The notes: generated by a model not told the origin, from the letters alone. 64,000 nt of DNA from Plantibacter sp. ME-Dv--P-122b (GCF_030209375.1 NZ_JARVSC010000012.1:1-64000), one strand, 5' to 3'. Shown: positions 8,894-19,463, numbered from the stretch's first letter. A program made the numbers and translations.

Positions 8894-9893
8894 GCCTTCC
8901 CGCCCGACCGGGCCGAAGAAAGCGAAGAAGGGTCCCACCAAGGGCACCGGCGGCCTCGGCCGCAAGGCGCTCGAGGGTCGCGGACCGACCCCCAAGGCCG
9001 AGGACCGAGCCTGGCACCCCGCCGGCAAGCGGAAGGCCGCGCAGGAGCGCTACGCGGCCTCCGGCGGCACCGGTAAGCCGAAGCAGGCGGCCGGCCAGAA
9101 CGGACGCCCGTCCACGAACGGCCGGACCAAGCAGAAGTCGAGCGACGAGTCCGAGGTTGTCACCGGCCGCAACTCCGTCCTCGAAGCGCTCCGCGCGAAG
9201 ATCCCCGCCACCACGCTGTACGTCGCGACCCGCATCGAGATGGACGACCGGGTGAAGGAGGCGCTCAGCATCGCCACCCGACGCGGGATCCCGGTGCTCG
9301 AGGTCATGCGTCCGGAACTCGACCGCATGGCCGGCTTCGACGGTGTGCACCAGGGCCTCGCCATCAAGGTGCCGCCCTACGAGTACGCGCACCCCATGGA
9401 GTTGCTCGACCAGGTCATCGCCCGTGGCGAGAACCCGTTGTTCATCGCCCTCGACGGCATCACCGACCCCCGGAACCTGGGTGCGATCATCCGATCGACT
9501 GCAGCCTTCGGTGGTCACGGTGTGATCCTGCCACAGCGCCGGAGTGTCGGCCTCACCGCCTCCGCGTGGAAGACCTCGGCCGGAGCGGCTGCTCGGACAC
9601 CGGTCGCGATGGCCGCCAATCTCACCCAGACGCTCAAGGCGTTCAAGGAGCGCGGCGTCTTCGTGATCGGTCTCGACGGCGACGGCGACGTCTCCCTCCC
9701 GGGGCTCGAACTCGCCGACCAGCCGATCCTCGTGGTCGTCGGCAGCGAGGGCAAGGGCCTGTCCCGCCTCGTCACCGAGACCTGCGACGCGGTCGTGTCG
9801 ATCCCGATCTCAGCCTCGACCGAATCGCTCAACGCCGGGATCGCGGCCAGCGTGACGCTGTACGAGATCGCGCGTCGCCGCAACGCCGAGTAG
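8883..9893 (+). CDS. rlmB: 23S rRNA 2'-O-methyltransferase RlmB
   Basis: The 336-residue SpoU/TrmH-type protein has a basic, probably disordered N-terminal extension of about 88 residues rich in Lys and Gly. An L30e-like substrate-binding domain follows, starting [11 protein letters not shown]. The knotted SPOUT domain has motifs [22 protein letters not shown] and [12 protein letters not shown]. RlmB methylates G2251 of 23S rRNA in E. coli. It starts inside cysS, so the two are co-transcribed and probably coupled. A strong hairpin follows. Confidence 0.9.
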   Translation: MASKPSRPTGPKKAKKGPTKGTGGLGRKALEGRGPTPKAEDRAWHPAGKRKAAQERYAASGGTGKPKQAAGQNGRPSTNGRTKQKSSDESEVVTGRNSVLEALRAKIPATTLYVATRIEMDDRVKEALSIATRRGIPVLEVMRPELDRMAGFDGVHQGLAIKVPPYEYAHPMELLDQVIARGENPLFIALDGITDPRNLGAIIRSTAAFGGHGVILPQRRSVGLTASAWKTSAGAAARTPVAMAANLTQTLKAFKERGVFVIGLDGDGDVSLPGLELADQPILVVVGSEGKGLSRLVTETCDAVVSIPISASTESLNAGIAASVTLYEIARRRNAE

Positions 9894-9923
9894 GCGTCCG
9901 GCGCTCGCGTCGCACGAACGAGG

Positions 9924-9961
9924 ACAGGCCCTCGGAACGGAGATCCGTTCCGAGGGCCTGT
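9924..9961. terminator. Long palindromic terminator between rlmB and a convergent gene
   Basis: Arms 9924-9941 and 9944-9961 are perfectly complementary over 18 bp (17 bp with a 4-nt loop in practice). The symmetry should end transcripts from both sides. Confidence 0.85.
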
Positions 9962-9989
9962 CTGTCGTCGACGGAGGTGCCGGACCCGA

Positions 9990-11270
9990 TCAGACGAGGT
10001 CCCGCCAGTCGACCGGGCCGGTCATGGCGGCGGGGATGCTGATCGCCTCGGTCGGTGGCACGATCATGGTCGCCTCGTCGCGGCGGTGCCGCAGGACGGT
10101 GTTCACGTAGGAACCGACGGCTTCCGCCAGGGGGATGTCGCGACCCTCGTTCTGCGCGAGGAACCAGCGGTGCTCCAGGAGCTGGTGGAAGATCTCGGCG
10201 GGTTCGAGCTTGCCGCGGAGTTCGCGCGGGATCGCCTTCACCACCGGTTCGAACACGCGGATGAGCCACTCGTGCGCCGCCATCTCCTCGTCGAACCCGT
10301 CCTTCCCGAACGAGGCCGAGTAGGCGTCGAGGTCGTTGAGCAGGCGCCTCGCCTGGTTCTCGCCCGCGTCGAGGCCGGTGAGTCGCAGGAGTCGGCGCTG
10401 GTGGTGCCCGGCGTCGACGACCTTCGGTTGGATCCGCACGGTCGAGCCCTCGTCGGTCGTCTTGATCGCGAGTTCCTCGATGTCGAAGCCGAGTTCGTTC
10501 AGGCGGTGGACGCGCTCGGTGATGCGCCAGCGCTCGGACGCGTCGAACGACTCGGAGCCCGTGAGCTCCTTCCAGAGGGATCGGTAGGCGGCGACGATGC
10601 CGTTGCTCACGGTGACGGGGTCGAGTTCGGCGTCGGCGCGTCCGCCGGCCTCGAGATCGAGGAGCTCGCCGGCTATGTTCACCCGGGCGATCTCGAGGTC
10701 GTTCTCACGCTGGCCGTTCGACAGGCCGCCCTCGTAGAGCTTGCCCGTCTCGGCGTCGACGAGATAGGCGGCGAACGCACCTGCGTCGCGCCGGAAGAGC
10801 GTGTTCGACAGCGACACGTCGCCCCAGAAGAAGCCGACGATGTGCAGTCGGACGAGGAGGACGGCGAGCGCGTCGACGAGGCGGGTCGCGGTGTCAGGCC
10901 GGAGCGTCCCCTGGAAGAGCGCGCGGTAGGGGAGCGAGAACTTCAGGTGCCGCGTCACGAGCACGCTCGGCAGCTCACGGCCCTTGCGGTCGCTCCGGTT
11001 CGTGATGACCGCGAGCGGGTCGACGCAGGGGATGTCGAGGCGCTGCAGCGTGCGCAGCATGTCGTACTCACCCTTCGCCATCTCCGCGGTCGTCTCCTTG
11101 ACGGCGATGACGTAGCCGGACAGGTTCGCGAACCGGACCAGGTGGCGCGAGATGCCCTTCGGGAGCGAGGCGATGGCCTCATTCGGCCAGTTCTCGAGGG
11201 GGAGCTCCCAGGGGAGGTCGAGCAGCGCCGGGTCGACGGTGGCAGCGGTGATGTTCAATGCGCCGGACAT
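9990..11270 (-). CDS. DUF4032 kinase-like protein
   Basis: The 426-residue protein has a kinase-fold N-terminal half of the lipopolysaccharide-kinase type. IAVKETT gives a likely ATP-binding Lys, GDVSLSNTLF a catalytic-loop-like segment with Asp and Asn, and YLVDAETG a DFG-like metal site. The second half is the DUF4032 domain (about 250-400), unique to actinobacteria. The substrate is unknown. It is downstream of the sugar ABC ATPase gene on the same strand, but a strong terminator between them argues against co-transcription. Confidence 0.8.
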   Translation of the reverse strand: MSGALNITAATVDPALLDLPWELPLENWPNEAIASLPKGISRHLVRFANLSGYVIAVKETTAEMAKGEYDMLRTLQRLDIPCVDPLAVITNRSDRKGRELPSVLVTRHLKFSLPYRALFQGTLRPDTATRLVDALAVLLVRLHIVGFFWGDVSLSNTLFRRDAGAFAAYLVDAETGKLYEGGLSNGQRENDLEIARVNIAGELLDLEAGGRADAELDPVTVSNGIVAAYRSLWKELTGSESFDASERWRITERVHRLNELGFDIEELAIKTTDEGSTVRIQPKVVDAGHHQRRLLRLTGLDAGENQARRLLNDLDAYSASFGKDGFDEEMAAHEWLIRVFEPVVKAIPRELRGKLEPAEIFHQLLEHRWFLAQNEGRDIPLAEAVGSYVNTVLRHRRDEATMIVPPTEAISIPAAMTGPVDWRDLV

Positions 11271-11321
11271 GATGCGGAGCGCTCCTCGGGGATGGTCGTG
11301 CTGAGACTGGACAAGCGAAAA

Positions 11322-11366
11322 CGACGATGGCCGAGCGATCGGAGACCGACCGCTCGACCATCGTCG
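11322..11366 (-). terminator. Rho-independent terminator of the ABC ATPase gene
   Basis: CGACGATGG (11322-11330) pairs with CCATCGTCG (11358-11366) and the inner arms CGAGCG/CGCTCG extend the stem. On the minus strand the stem is followed by TTTT, so it ends the transcript of the upstream ATPase gene. Confidence 0.85.
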
Positions 11367-11374
11367 GCGGGAAA

Positions 11375-12484
11375 CTAGATCGAGGAGGACACGACCGGCT
11401 TGTTGCCCAGACGCTCACCCGATGCCGAGTCGAACGCGTGCACGTGGTGCGGCGTCGGCGCGAGGAACACGGTGTCGCCGATGTGCGCGTGGTTGCGACC
11501 GTCGACGCGGGCGACGATGTCGGTGCGCTTGCCGGAGACGTCCGTGTGGCCGTAGAGGTAGCCGTCGGCGCCGAGCTCCTCGACGAGGTCGACGGTCACC
11601 TCGATGCCGGAGCCCGAGTTGCTGGACACGGTGATGTCCTCGGGGCGCACGCCGACCGTGACGTTCTTCGACGGAGCGGCGTCGGTGATCTCGCGCTCGA
11701 CCGGGATGATGAAGCCGCCGAGCTTGATACCGCCGTCGGCGATCTCACCCTCGAACAGGTTCATGGCCGGGCTGCCGATGAAGCCGGCGACGAAGACGTT
11801 GTTCGGCTTCTCGTAGAGGTCGCGCGGGGTGCCGACCTGCTGCAGGATGCCGTCCTTGAGGACCGCGATGCGGTCGCCCATGGTGAGCGCCTCGGTCTGG
11901 TCGTGGGTGACGTAGACGGTGGTGACGCCGAGACGACGCTGCAGCGACGCGATCTGGGTGCGGGTCTGGACGCGGAGCTTGGCGTCGAGGTTCGACAGGG
12001 GCTCGTCCATGAGGAAGACCTGGGGCTGACGGACGATGGCTCGACCCATCGCGACGCGCTGACGCTGACCACCGGAGAGTGCCTTCGGCTTGCGGGTCAG
12101 GTAGTCCTCGAGGTCGAGGAGCTTGGCGGCCTCGAGGACGCGGGTGGCCCGCTCTTCCTTGCCGACGCCGGCGATCTTGAGCGCGAAGCCCATGTTCTCG
12201 GCGACGGTCATGTGCGGGTAGAGCGCGTAGTTCTGGAACACCATCGCGATGTCGCGGTCCTTCGGCGGCACGTCGGTGACGTCGCGGTCGCCGATGAAGA
12301 TGTGGCCGTCGTTGACCTCTTCGAGGCCGGCGAGCATGCGGAGGGAGGTGGACTTGCCGCAGCCGGACGGGCCGACGAGGACGAGGAATTCGCCATCGGC
12401 GACCTCGAGGTTCAGCTTGTCGACCGCGGGGCGGGTGCCACCCGGGTAGAAACGGGTTGCGTTGTCGAACGTCACAGACGCCAT
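11375..12484 (-). CDS. Sugar ABC transporter ATPase (UgpC/MsiK type)
   Basis: The 369-residue ATPase has Walker A GPSGCGKST (38-46), Q-loop FQNYALYPH, signature LSGGQRQRV, Walker B VFLMDEP and the H-loop THDQTEA, then a C-terminal OB-type TOBE region. This is the MalK/UgpC/MsiK group that energises several carbohydrate importers. In actinobacteria one such ATPase, standing alone as here, commonly serves many sugar transporters. The ATG has GAAGGAGAA upstream. No permease or binding protein is nearby, so the shared-ATPase role is likely but inferred. Confidence 0.9.
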   Translation of the reverse strand: MASVTFDNATRFYPGGTRPAVDKLNLEVADGEFLVLVGPSGCGKSTSLRMLAGLEEVNDGHIFIGDRDVTDVPPKDRDIAMVFQNYALYPHMTVAENMGFALKIAGVGKEERATRVLEAAKLLDLEDYLTRKPKALSGGQRQRVAMGRAIVRQPQVFLMDEPLSNLDAKLRVQTRTQIASLQRRLGVTTVYVTHDQTEALTMGDRIAVLKDGILQQVGTPRDLYEKPNNVFVAGFIGSPAMNLFEGEIADGGIKLGGFIIPVEREITDAAPSKNVTVGVRPEDITVSSNSGSGIEVTVDLVEELGADGYLYGHTDVSGKRTDIVARVDGRNHAHIGDTVFLAPTPHHVHAFDSASGERLGNKPVVSSSI

Positions 12485-12740
12485 GGTTGTTCTCCTTCAC
12501 CGGCAGGTACGTGCCGGACGATCCGTTGTGAATGGATGCGAACCCGTCATCGATGGCCGGTTCGCCGTTCCAGTATGCCACGACCACCGGTGAATGGAAG
12601 GTCCAGCGGCCAGCGGATCTCTCGGTGGACGCACAGCCGGCTCCCGGCCTGGTTTGGGCCTCTCCCAGGCGGCAGGTCTACGATTACTCTGTTTGGCGCT
12701 GCCTCGTCTCCGCAGCGCGAGCCCCCCGAAACGAGGATCA

Positions 12741-13706
12741 ATGTCTGGCGCTGGATCGCAGAACCGACCGACCAAGAACGAACGACGCGACGCGGCACGC
12801 GAGAAGGCGCGGGTGCTGCGCGAGCAGCAGAAGCGCCGCGACCGCCGCAACCGGGTGCTGCTCCAGGGCGGCATCGTGCTCGGCGCGCTCGCGATCGTGG
12901 CGGTGGTGGCGGTCATCATCGTGACGTCGATCAAGCCGGCCGGACCGGTCCCGACCGCGGCCAAGAACGACGGCTTCACCGTCTCCGCCGGCTTGCAGCT
13001 GGTCGGAGCCCCGGCCAGTGCGTCGACGCCCACGCCGACCGCGACCGATCCGGCCGCCCCCGCGGAGCCAGCCCCGGCCGAGACGCCGGCAGCCACCGAG
13101 ACCCCCGCCGACGGCGTCGAGATCTCCGTGTACCAGGACTTCCTCTGCCCCTACTGCGGTCAGTTCGAGACCACGAACGCCGAGCAGGTCAAGGGTTGGC
13201 TCGAGGCCGGTGCCGCGACCTACACGGTGCACCCCCTCGCGACGCTGAGCAACCTGTCGCTCGGGACGCAGTACTCGCTGCGCGCTTCGAACGCGGCCGC
13301 CTGCGTCGCGGAGTACTCGCCGAACGACTTCTTCTCCTTCAACACCGCACTGTTCGAGAACCAGCCCAAGGAGAACACCGAGGGCCTGACCGACGCCGAG
13401 CTGAAGTCGATCGCCAAGGGCGTCATCTCCGGCGGCGAGAAGAAGATCAACGCCTGCATCGACGACGGCACGTACAAGTCGTGGGTGAAGGACTCGACCG
13501 ACCGTGCGCGCAGCGGCCCGCTGCCCGGCACCGACGTCGCCAAGGTCGAGGGGACGCCGACCATCCTGGTGAACGGCAAGCAGTACACGGGTTCGCTCAC
13601 CGACGCCGAGCAGTTCGCGGCATTCGTGCTCGCCGTCTCGAGCGAGAGCTACTCGACCGGGACGCCGACGCCGGGTGCCAGCGAGTCGCCCGTGACCAAC
13701 GGCTGA
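12741..13706 (+). CDS. Membrane-anchored DsbA-like thioredoxin-fold protein
   Basis: The 321-residue protein has a basic, helical N-terminus (about 1-40) rich in Arg/Lys/Glu and one membrane segment (about 41-63). A Pro/Thr/Ala-rich linker follows, then a thioredoxin-fold domain with the active site CPYC (Cys136, Cys139) and the cis-Pro region GTPTILVNG. It resembles DsbA/DsbG-type thiol oxidoreductases and mycobacterial Rv2969c, and would form or reorder disulfides outside the membrane. ATG 12741 has AGGAT upstream. tRNA-Thr follows. Confidence 0.88.
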   Translation: MSGAGSQNRPTKNERRDAAREKARVLREQQKRRDRRNRVLLQGGIVLGALAIVAVVAVIIVTSIKPAGPVPTAAKNDGFTVSAGLQLVGAPASASTPTPTATDPAAPAEPAPAETPAATETPADGVEISVYQDFLCPYCGQFETTNAEQVKGWLEAGAATYTVHPLATLSNLSLGTQYSLRASNAAACVAEYSPNDFFSFNTALFENQPKENTEGLTDAELKSIAKGVISGGEKKINACIDDGTYKSWVKDSTDRARSGPLPGTDVAKVEGTPTILVNGKQYTGSLTDAEQFAAFVLAVSSESYSTGTPTPGASESPVTNG

Positions 13707-13719
13707 TCCGCCGTCATCG

Positions 13720-13725
13720 TAGGAT
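13720..13725 (+). promoter_or_regulatory. Putative -10 box of tRNA-Thr
   Basis: TAGGAT lies 27 nt before the mature tRNA 5' end. No convincing -35 is seen. Confidence 0.4.
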
Positions 13726-13752
13726 GGATGGGACCGGGGCGAGCCCCTGTCG

Positions 13753-13828
13753 GCCGACGTGGCGCAATTGGTAGCGCAACGCTCTTGTAAAGCGTAGGTT
13801 ACGGGTTCAAGTCCCGTCGTCGGCTCCA
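13753..13828 (+). tRNA. tRNA-Thr (anticodon TGT)
   Basis: Acceptor stem GCCGACG/CGTCGGC, T-loop GTTCAAGTC and anticodon loop CTTGTAA give anticodon TGT for ACA codons. The CCA end is encoded at 13826-13828. Confidence 0.95.
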
Positions 13829-13889
13829 GCCGAGAACCGCCTGCTCAGCCGCGCTGAGTGGGCGGTTCCTCATTGGAAGGAACCCTCCC

Positions 13890-14846
13890 GTGACCCGTGT
13901 CCCAGCGCCGCTCGCGCTCCTCATCGCCGTCGTCAGCGGTGCCTTCATCGCGGTGCAGGCCCGGTTGAACGGCGAGCTCGGCGCGCGACTCGGCGATGGA
14001 TTCACCGCAGCTGCGATCTCGTTCGGCGGCGGCTTGATCATCCTCACCGTCGGACTGGCGCTGTCCCGTACCGGTCGTCGCGGTCTCTCCACGGTGGCCG
14101 GTGCCGTCCGACGCCGGGAGATGCCCTGGTGGACGGTGCTCGGTGGGTGTGCCGGCGCGTTCCTCGTGCTCTCGCAGGGGCTCACGGCCGCCACGCTCGG
14201 CGTCGCCCTCTTCACGGTCGCGGTCGTCGCCGGCCAGACCGCGAGCGGACTCGTGCTCGACCGGATCGGCTTCGGCCCGGGAGGCGTCGTCGGGTTGAGT
14301 GTCCAGCGCGTCCTCGGGGCGGTCGTCGCCCTCATCGCAGTCGGCGTCGCGGTCTCGGGCGAGCTGGGCGGGAGCATCCCACTCGGTCTGCTCGTGCTCC
14401 CGCTCCTCGCCGGCATCGGCATCGGCTGGCAGCAGGCGGTCAACGGGCGGGTCAAGATCCGGGCGCAGAGCACGCTCGCCGCCACGTTCATCAACTTCAT
14501 CGTCGGGACGGTCGTGCTGGTCATCGCCGCCGTGCTGCACGCGTTCATCGTCGCGCCGCCCGGTCCGCTCCCGGGGGAGTGGTGGCTCTACCTCGGCGGC
14601 CCGATCGGATGCGTGTTCATCGCCGTGGCGGCGTTCCTCGTGCAGCACACGGGCGTGCTCATCCTCGGGCTCGGCACGGTGGCCGGTCAGACCCTGAGCG
14701 CGCTCGCCCTGGACGTGCTGCTGCCCACCGACGACAGCGGCGTGCATGTCGCGACCGTCATCGGGACGCTCCTCGCGTTCGCCGCCGTGGCGATCGCATC
14801 GGCGCGGTTCAGGCGTCGTCCCACGGCATCGTCGTCAACCGACTGA
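13890..14846 (+). CDS. YdcZ-type DMT membrane transporter
   Basis: The 318-residue integral membrane protein has about ten hydrophobic segments arranged as two tandem DMT_YdcZ (DUF606) repeats, each starting with an Asn/Gln-containing helix (QARLNGEL and WQQAVNG). The superfamily exports or imports small metabolites; the substrate is unknown. GTG 13890 is preceded by GGAAGGA. Gene and tRNA-Thr are on the same strand, but the promoter of this gene is not clear. Confidence 0.85.
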   Translation: MTRVPAPLALLIAVVSGAFIAVQARLNGELGARLGDGFTAAAISFGGGLIILTVGLALSRTGRRGLSTVAGAVRRREMPWWTVLGGCAGAFLVLSQGLTAATLGVALFTVAVVAGQTASGLVLDRIGFGPGGVVGLSVQRVLGAVVALIAVGVAVSGELGGSIPLGLLVLPLLAGIGIGWQQAVNGRVKIRAQSTLAATFINFIVGTVVLVIAAVLHAFIVAPPGPLPGEWWLYLGGPIGCVFIAVAAFLVQHTGVLILGLGTVAGQTLSALALDVLLPTDDSGVHVATVIGTLLAFAAVAIASARFRRRPTASSSTD

Positions 14847-14866
14847 GTCGAGCCGTCGGGCCGTCG

Positions 14867-14896
14867 ATGCCGTGAGCAGATCCGTGCTCACGGCAT
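14867..14896. terminator. Terminator between convergent permease and nitroreductase genes
   Basis: ATGCCGTGAGCA (14867-14878) and TGCTCACGGCAT (14885-14896) form a perfect 12-bp stem with a 6-nt loop. The right arm includes the stop codon of the nitroreductase gene. Confidence 0.8.
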
Positions 14897-15436
14897 GGAG
14901 CTGAGGTGCGCCTTCGCGTTGATCGTCTTGTGGCGCCCCGTGCGAGCAGTGCTGGGCTTTCCCCCGACGTACAGCCAGCCGAGGAGCTCCTCACCCTTCT
15001 TCAGGCCGTGTGCCTTGCGGACCGGCTTGGCGCGAGTCGCGCCGCCGGTGCGCCAGAACACGCCCCAGCCGGCGTCGTCGAGCAGGAGGCTGACCATGTG
15101 GGCCACTCCGGCCGCGACCGCCTCCTGCTCCCAGGCGGGCACCTTCGACTTCTTCACGCTCACGACGACCGCGAGCAACAGGGGCGCGCGGAGCGGCTTC
15201 GTCGAGGGCTTCGAGTCGCCCTCCGCCTTCGCGAGCGCCCGGCCGAGCTTCACCCGGTCGTCGCCGCGGAGGGTGATGACCCGCCACGGACGCAGGGCGC
15301 TGTGGTCGGCCACTCGACCGGCCGCCCCGAGGACCTCGAGGAGTTCCGCGTCACTCGGAGCGACGTCGGTGACCTTGGACCACGAACGGCGCCCGGCGAC
15401 GGCAGCGAGGACCGGACGCTCGACCGGTTCGGTCAC
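14888..15436 (-). CDS. Nitroreductase-family protein
   Basis: The 182-residue protein has the flavin-binding nitroreductase pattern: an early RVADHSALRPWRV segment, central LAVVVSV and a C-terminal LLGWLYVGG. These enzymes use FMN and NAD(P)H to reduce nitro groups, quinones or other acceptors. The GTG start overlaps the msrB stop as GTGA, so it is translationally coupled to methionine sulfoxide reductase, which suggests a redox-stress role by association. Confidence 0.85.
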   Translation of the reverse strand: MTEPVERPVLAAVAGRRSWSKVTDVAPSDAELLEVLGAAGRVADHSALRPWRVITLRGDDRVKLGRALAKAEGDSKPSTKPLRAPLLLAVVVSVKKSKVPAWEQEAVAAGVAHMVSLLLDDAGWGVFWRTGGATRAKPVRKAHGLKKGEELLGWLYVGGKPSTARTGRHKTINAKAHLSSMP

Positions 15437-15852
15437 TCCGTCGGCTCGGCGGTGTCGGCCGCGGCGAAGTTGAGCGCGATCGAGTTCATGCAGTAGCGGT
15501 CGCCGGTGGGCGTCCCGAAGCCGTCGTCGAACACGTGGCCGAGGTGCGAGCCGCAGTTGGCGCACCGGACCTCGGTGCGCACCATGCCGAGGGTGCGGTC
15601 CTCGATGAGCTGCACCGCCTCGGGGTTCACGGACTCGTAGAAGCTCGGCCATCCACAGCCGGAATCGAACTTGGTGCCGCTCTTGAAGAGTTCGGCGTTG
15701 CAGGCGGCACAGGTGTAGAGGCCCGCGCGCGACTCGTCGAGGAGCTCACCCGTCCAGGCCCGTTCGGTGGCCGCCCCGCGGAGGACCTGATACTGCTCGG
15801 GCGTGAGTTCCTCGCGCCACTGCTCATCGGTCTTCGACACGTCGTACGTCAT
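15433..15852 (-). CDS. msrB: Peptide methionine-(R)-S-oxide reductase MsrB
   Basis: The 139-residue enzyme reduces methionine R-sulfoxide in proteins. Zinc-binding CxxC pairs are Cys48/Cys51 and Cys97/Cys100, and the catalytic Cys121 is in RYCMNS. Length is normal for a single-domain MsrB. It is the first gene of a two-gene operon with a nitroreductase and is divergent from the DUF3263 gene. Confidence 0.95.
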   Translation of the reverse strand: MTYDVSKTDEQWREELTPEQYQVLRGAATERAWTGELLDESRAGLYTCAACNAELFKSGTKFDSGCGWPSFYESVNPEAVQLIEDRTLGMVRTEVRCANCGSHLGHVFDDGFGTPTGDRYCMNSIALNFAAADTAEPTE

Positions 15853-16002
15853 GCTGCTCCATTCGTCTCGGTCATCCTACGTGCGGGGCTGCCTCGTGCA
15901 TGCGGCTCCCGACGTATTCCATAACACTGCACCGAGCCTGATCCTTCCCGGTGAACGCCGGCCATCGCCGGGGTGGATGCGGCCCGGCGGCCATCGGCTG
16001 AA

Positions 16003-16008
16003 TAGACT
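16003..16008 (+). promoter_or_regulatory. -10 box upstream of the DUF3263/LytR_C operon
   Basis: TAGACT predicts transcription from about 16015 and a leader of about 60 nt that includes AGGAG at 16065-16069. The 220-bp gap between msrB and this operon holds nothing else recognisable. Confidence 0.45.
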
Positions 16009-16075
16009 TGGACGACGGTGGACCGGAGTATGACTCGACGGCCGCCGCATCGGCACCGAACGGCAGGAGATGAGC

Positions 16076-16378
16076 ATGCAGCCAGCGTCGCGCACGCCTG
16101 CCGATGACGACGCGTCGACGCCGACGGGAGGCCTCGATCAGCGCGAACTCGAGATCCTCGAGTTCGAGTCCCACTGGATGCAGCACGTCGGGGCCAAGGA
16201 GGCCGCCATCCGCGACCGCTTCGCCCTGTCCCCGGCCCGGTACTATCAACTGCTCGGCGCGCTCATCGACTCGCCGTCCGCCCTCGCCCACGACCCCATG
16301 CTGATCAAGCGGCTGCAGCGCACCCGCGACGCCCGACTCTCGGCGCGAGGAGCCTCGGCTCCCCGTACCGACGGCTGA
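16076..16378 (+). CDS. DUF3263 protein
   Basis: The 100-residue protein has the actinobacterial DUF3263 domain, with LEILEFESHWMQ and the pattern ALSPARYYQLLGALIDSP. The YYQLL segment resembles a DNA-recognition helix, and the family is thought to be a small regulator, but its function is not established. ATG 16076 is chosen over ATG 16070 because AGGAG (16065-16069) is 6 nt from the former and touches the latter. It is 21 bp upstream of a LytR_C gene, a conserved pair. Confidence 0.85.
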   Translation: MQPASRTPADDDASTPTGGLDQRELEILEFESHWMQHVGAKEAAIRDRFALSPARYYQLLGALIDSPSALAHDPMLIKRLQRTRDARLSARGASAPRTDG

Positions 16379-16399
16379 GCAGCTCCCGGAGACCACACC

Positions 16400-16972
16400 A
16401 TGGCTGAATCCTTCCCGCCCGATCGCTTCGACGAGGTGCCCGACCTCAAACGCGTCGGCGCGCACCGTGCCCCTGCTCCCAAGGGACGCGGCTGGATCGC
16501 CTTCCTCGTCGCCGTGGTCGCCACGCTCGTGCTCGTGGGGGTCGGCACCTTCGCCCTGTTCGGATTGAACGACCGGATCGACTTCTTCGGCGGCTCGCAG
16601 AGCCCGAGCGCCACGCCCACGCCGACCCCGACCCCGACCGAGGCTGCCCCCGTCGTCGACACCACGGCCAACATCCTCGTCCTGAACGGCACCCCCACCA
16701 CCGGCCTCGCCGGGTCCGCCGCGGCCGCGATCGCGGCCGCCGGCTTCACGCAGCAGATCTCGACGAGCGACGCCAGCACGGAGGACGTCACGGCGAGTGG
16801 GGTCTACTACCAGGATCCGTCGCAGGAGGGCGTCGCACGCGCCATCGCGAACGCGCTCGGTGGCATCCCGATCCAGATCACGGACACGTACGCGATCCCC
16901 GTCGAGGAGGGCGAGGCACCGGTCCTCCGCATCGTCGTCGTGGTCGGCGCGGACTACCAACCGGCCGCCTGA
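16400..16972 (+). CDS. Membrane-anchored LytR_C domain protein
   Basis: The 190-residue protein has a cytoplasmic N-terminus, one membrane helix (about 31-53), a Thr/Pro spacer and a C-terminal LytR_C domain with ILVLNGTPTTGLA and GIPIQITDTYAIP. LytR_C domains accompany LCP-type wall-polymer ligases or stand alone, as here. A cell-envelope role is inferred. It forms an operon with the DUF3263 gene. Confidence 0.85.
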   Translation: MAESFPPDRFDEVPDLKRVGAHRAPAPKGRGWIAFLVAVVATLVLVGVGTFALFGLNDRIDFFGGSQSPSATPTPTPTPTEAAPVVDTTANILVLNGTPTTGLAGSAAAAIAAAGFTQQISTSDASTEDVTASGVYYQDPSQEGVARAIANALGGIPIQITDTYAIPVEEGEAPVLRIVVVVGADYQPAA

Positions 16973-16986
16973 GCGCGGCTGTGGCG

Positions 16987-17014
16987 GGCCGACCGGTCAG
17001 GTCGCCGGCCGGCC
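16987..17014 (+). terminator. Probable terminator of the DUF3263/LytR_C operon
   Basis: GGCCGACCGG (16987-16996) and CCGGCCGGCC (17005-17014) pair with one mismatch and are followed by GTGTTT. Confidence 0.55.
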
Positions 17015-17104
17015 GTGTTTCCGGAGTGTTTCCTCCATGTTGAGTTGTCGTATCACTCCGCCCTGTTTGTCGATTTCGGGGTGAATCCGCGCGGTGCTCC
17101 GGAT

Positions 17105-17257
17105 TAGTATCTGGAATTGGCCGCTCATCCCGTCCCGTCTCGACTCGCCCCCGGGTCCGCTTCGGCGCAGGGTGGTCACCGGGATCCCGATCCCGGATGG
17201 CAGGTCCGGGTTCGGCAACAGTCGATGCCTGCGAGCACGCAGCAATGGGAGTATGAA
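17105..17257 (+). promoter_or_regulatory. cspA promoter and long 5' leader
   Basis: TAGTAT (17105-17110) is the best -10 in a 285-bp gap and would give a leader of about 140 nt before the cold-shock gene. Long leaders that act as RNA thermosensors are known for csp mRNAs of other bacteria; no such structure was proven here. Confidence 0.4.
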
Positions 17258-17461
17258 ATGGCGAACGGAACCGTCAAGTGGTTCAACGCTGAGAAGGGCT
17301 TCGGCTTCATCACGGTAGACGACGGCGGACAGGATGTCTTCGTCCACTACTCGGCGATCGACATGAGTGGCTACAAGTCCTTGGAAGAGGGCCAGGCGGT
17401 CGTCTTCGAGGTCGGCACTGGAGCAAAGGGGCCTCAGGCCGAGGGTGTGCGCCTGGCGTAG
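17258..17461 (+). CDS. cspA: Cold shock protein CspA
   Basis: The 67-residue protein is a single cold-shock domain with RNP1 KGFGFITV and RNP2 DVFVHYSAI, binding single-stranded RNA and DNA as a chaperone. ATG 17258 gives [10 protein letters not shown], the family's normal start; longer in-frame starts are within the leader. A strong UUCG-loop terminator follows. Confidence 0.95.
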   Translation: MANGTVKWFNAEKGFGFITVDDGGQDVFVHYSAIDMSGYKSLEEGQAVVFEVGTGAKGPQAEGVRLA

Positions 17462-17486
17462 CCGCTGATCAGGTACGCGATTCCTG

Positions 17487-17516
17487 CGACGCCGTCCACT
17501 TCGGTGGGCGGCGTCG
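17487..17516 (+). terminator. cspA terminator with UUCG tetraloop
   Basis: CGACGCCGTCCAC (17487-17499) pairs with GTGGGCGGCGTCG (17504-17516), one G-U pair, closed by a C(UUCG)G tetraloop and followed by TTCGTCGTT. Confidence 0.85.
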
Positions 17517-17567
17517 TTCGTCGTTCCGGGCGGTTCCCGGGAGTTCGCTCAGGGCGCCGGTGCTCAC

Positions 17568-17596
17568 TTGCACTCCCACCCCCTGAGTGCCAGAAT
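17568..17596 (+). promoter_or_regulatory. groL promoter
   Basis: TTGCAC (17568-17573), a 17-nt spacer and CAGAAT (17591-17596) form a good vegetative promoter. Transcription should start near 17603, at the CIRCE element. Confidence 0.7.
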
Positions 17597-17600
17597 CGAC

Positions 17601-19284
<1,684 letters not shown>

Positions 19285-19302
19285 GTCCGACAGCAACACC
19301 TG

Positions 19303-19340
19303 CGCAGGGCGTCTCCTTCGGGAGGCGCCCTGCGTCGTTT
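19303..19340 (+). terminator. groL terminator
   Basis: CGCAGGGCGTCTCC (19303-19316) pairs with GGAGGCGCCCTGCG (19321-19334) through one G-U pair around a UUCG loop, followed by TCGTTT. Confidence 0.85.
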
Positions 19341-19451
19341 CCACACGACACATCAGAGAGAACCCTCGGCCCGTATGCCCGTTTCCGCATGGGGTCGACA
19401 GTTGTTGTAGAGACGTGACCGGAACGGCATATCGGCCCGCGCGCCAGTTCC

Positions 19452-19457
19452 TACGAT
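19452..19457 (+). promoter_or_regulatory. Leaderless-type -10 box of the lipoprotein pseudogene
   Basis: TACGAT is followed by 6 nt and the ATG at 19464. There is no ribosome-binding site. Confidence 0.45.
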
Positions 19458-19463
19458 CGAGCT

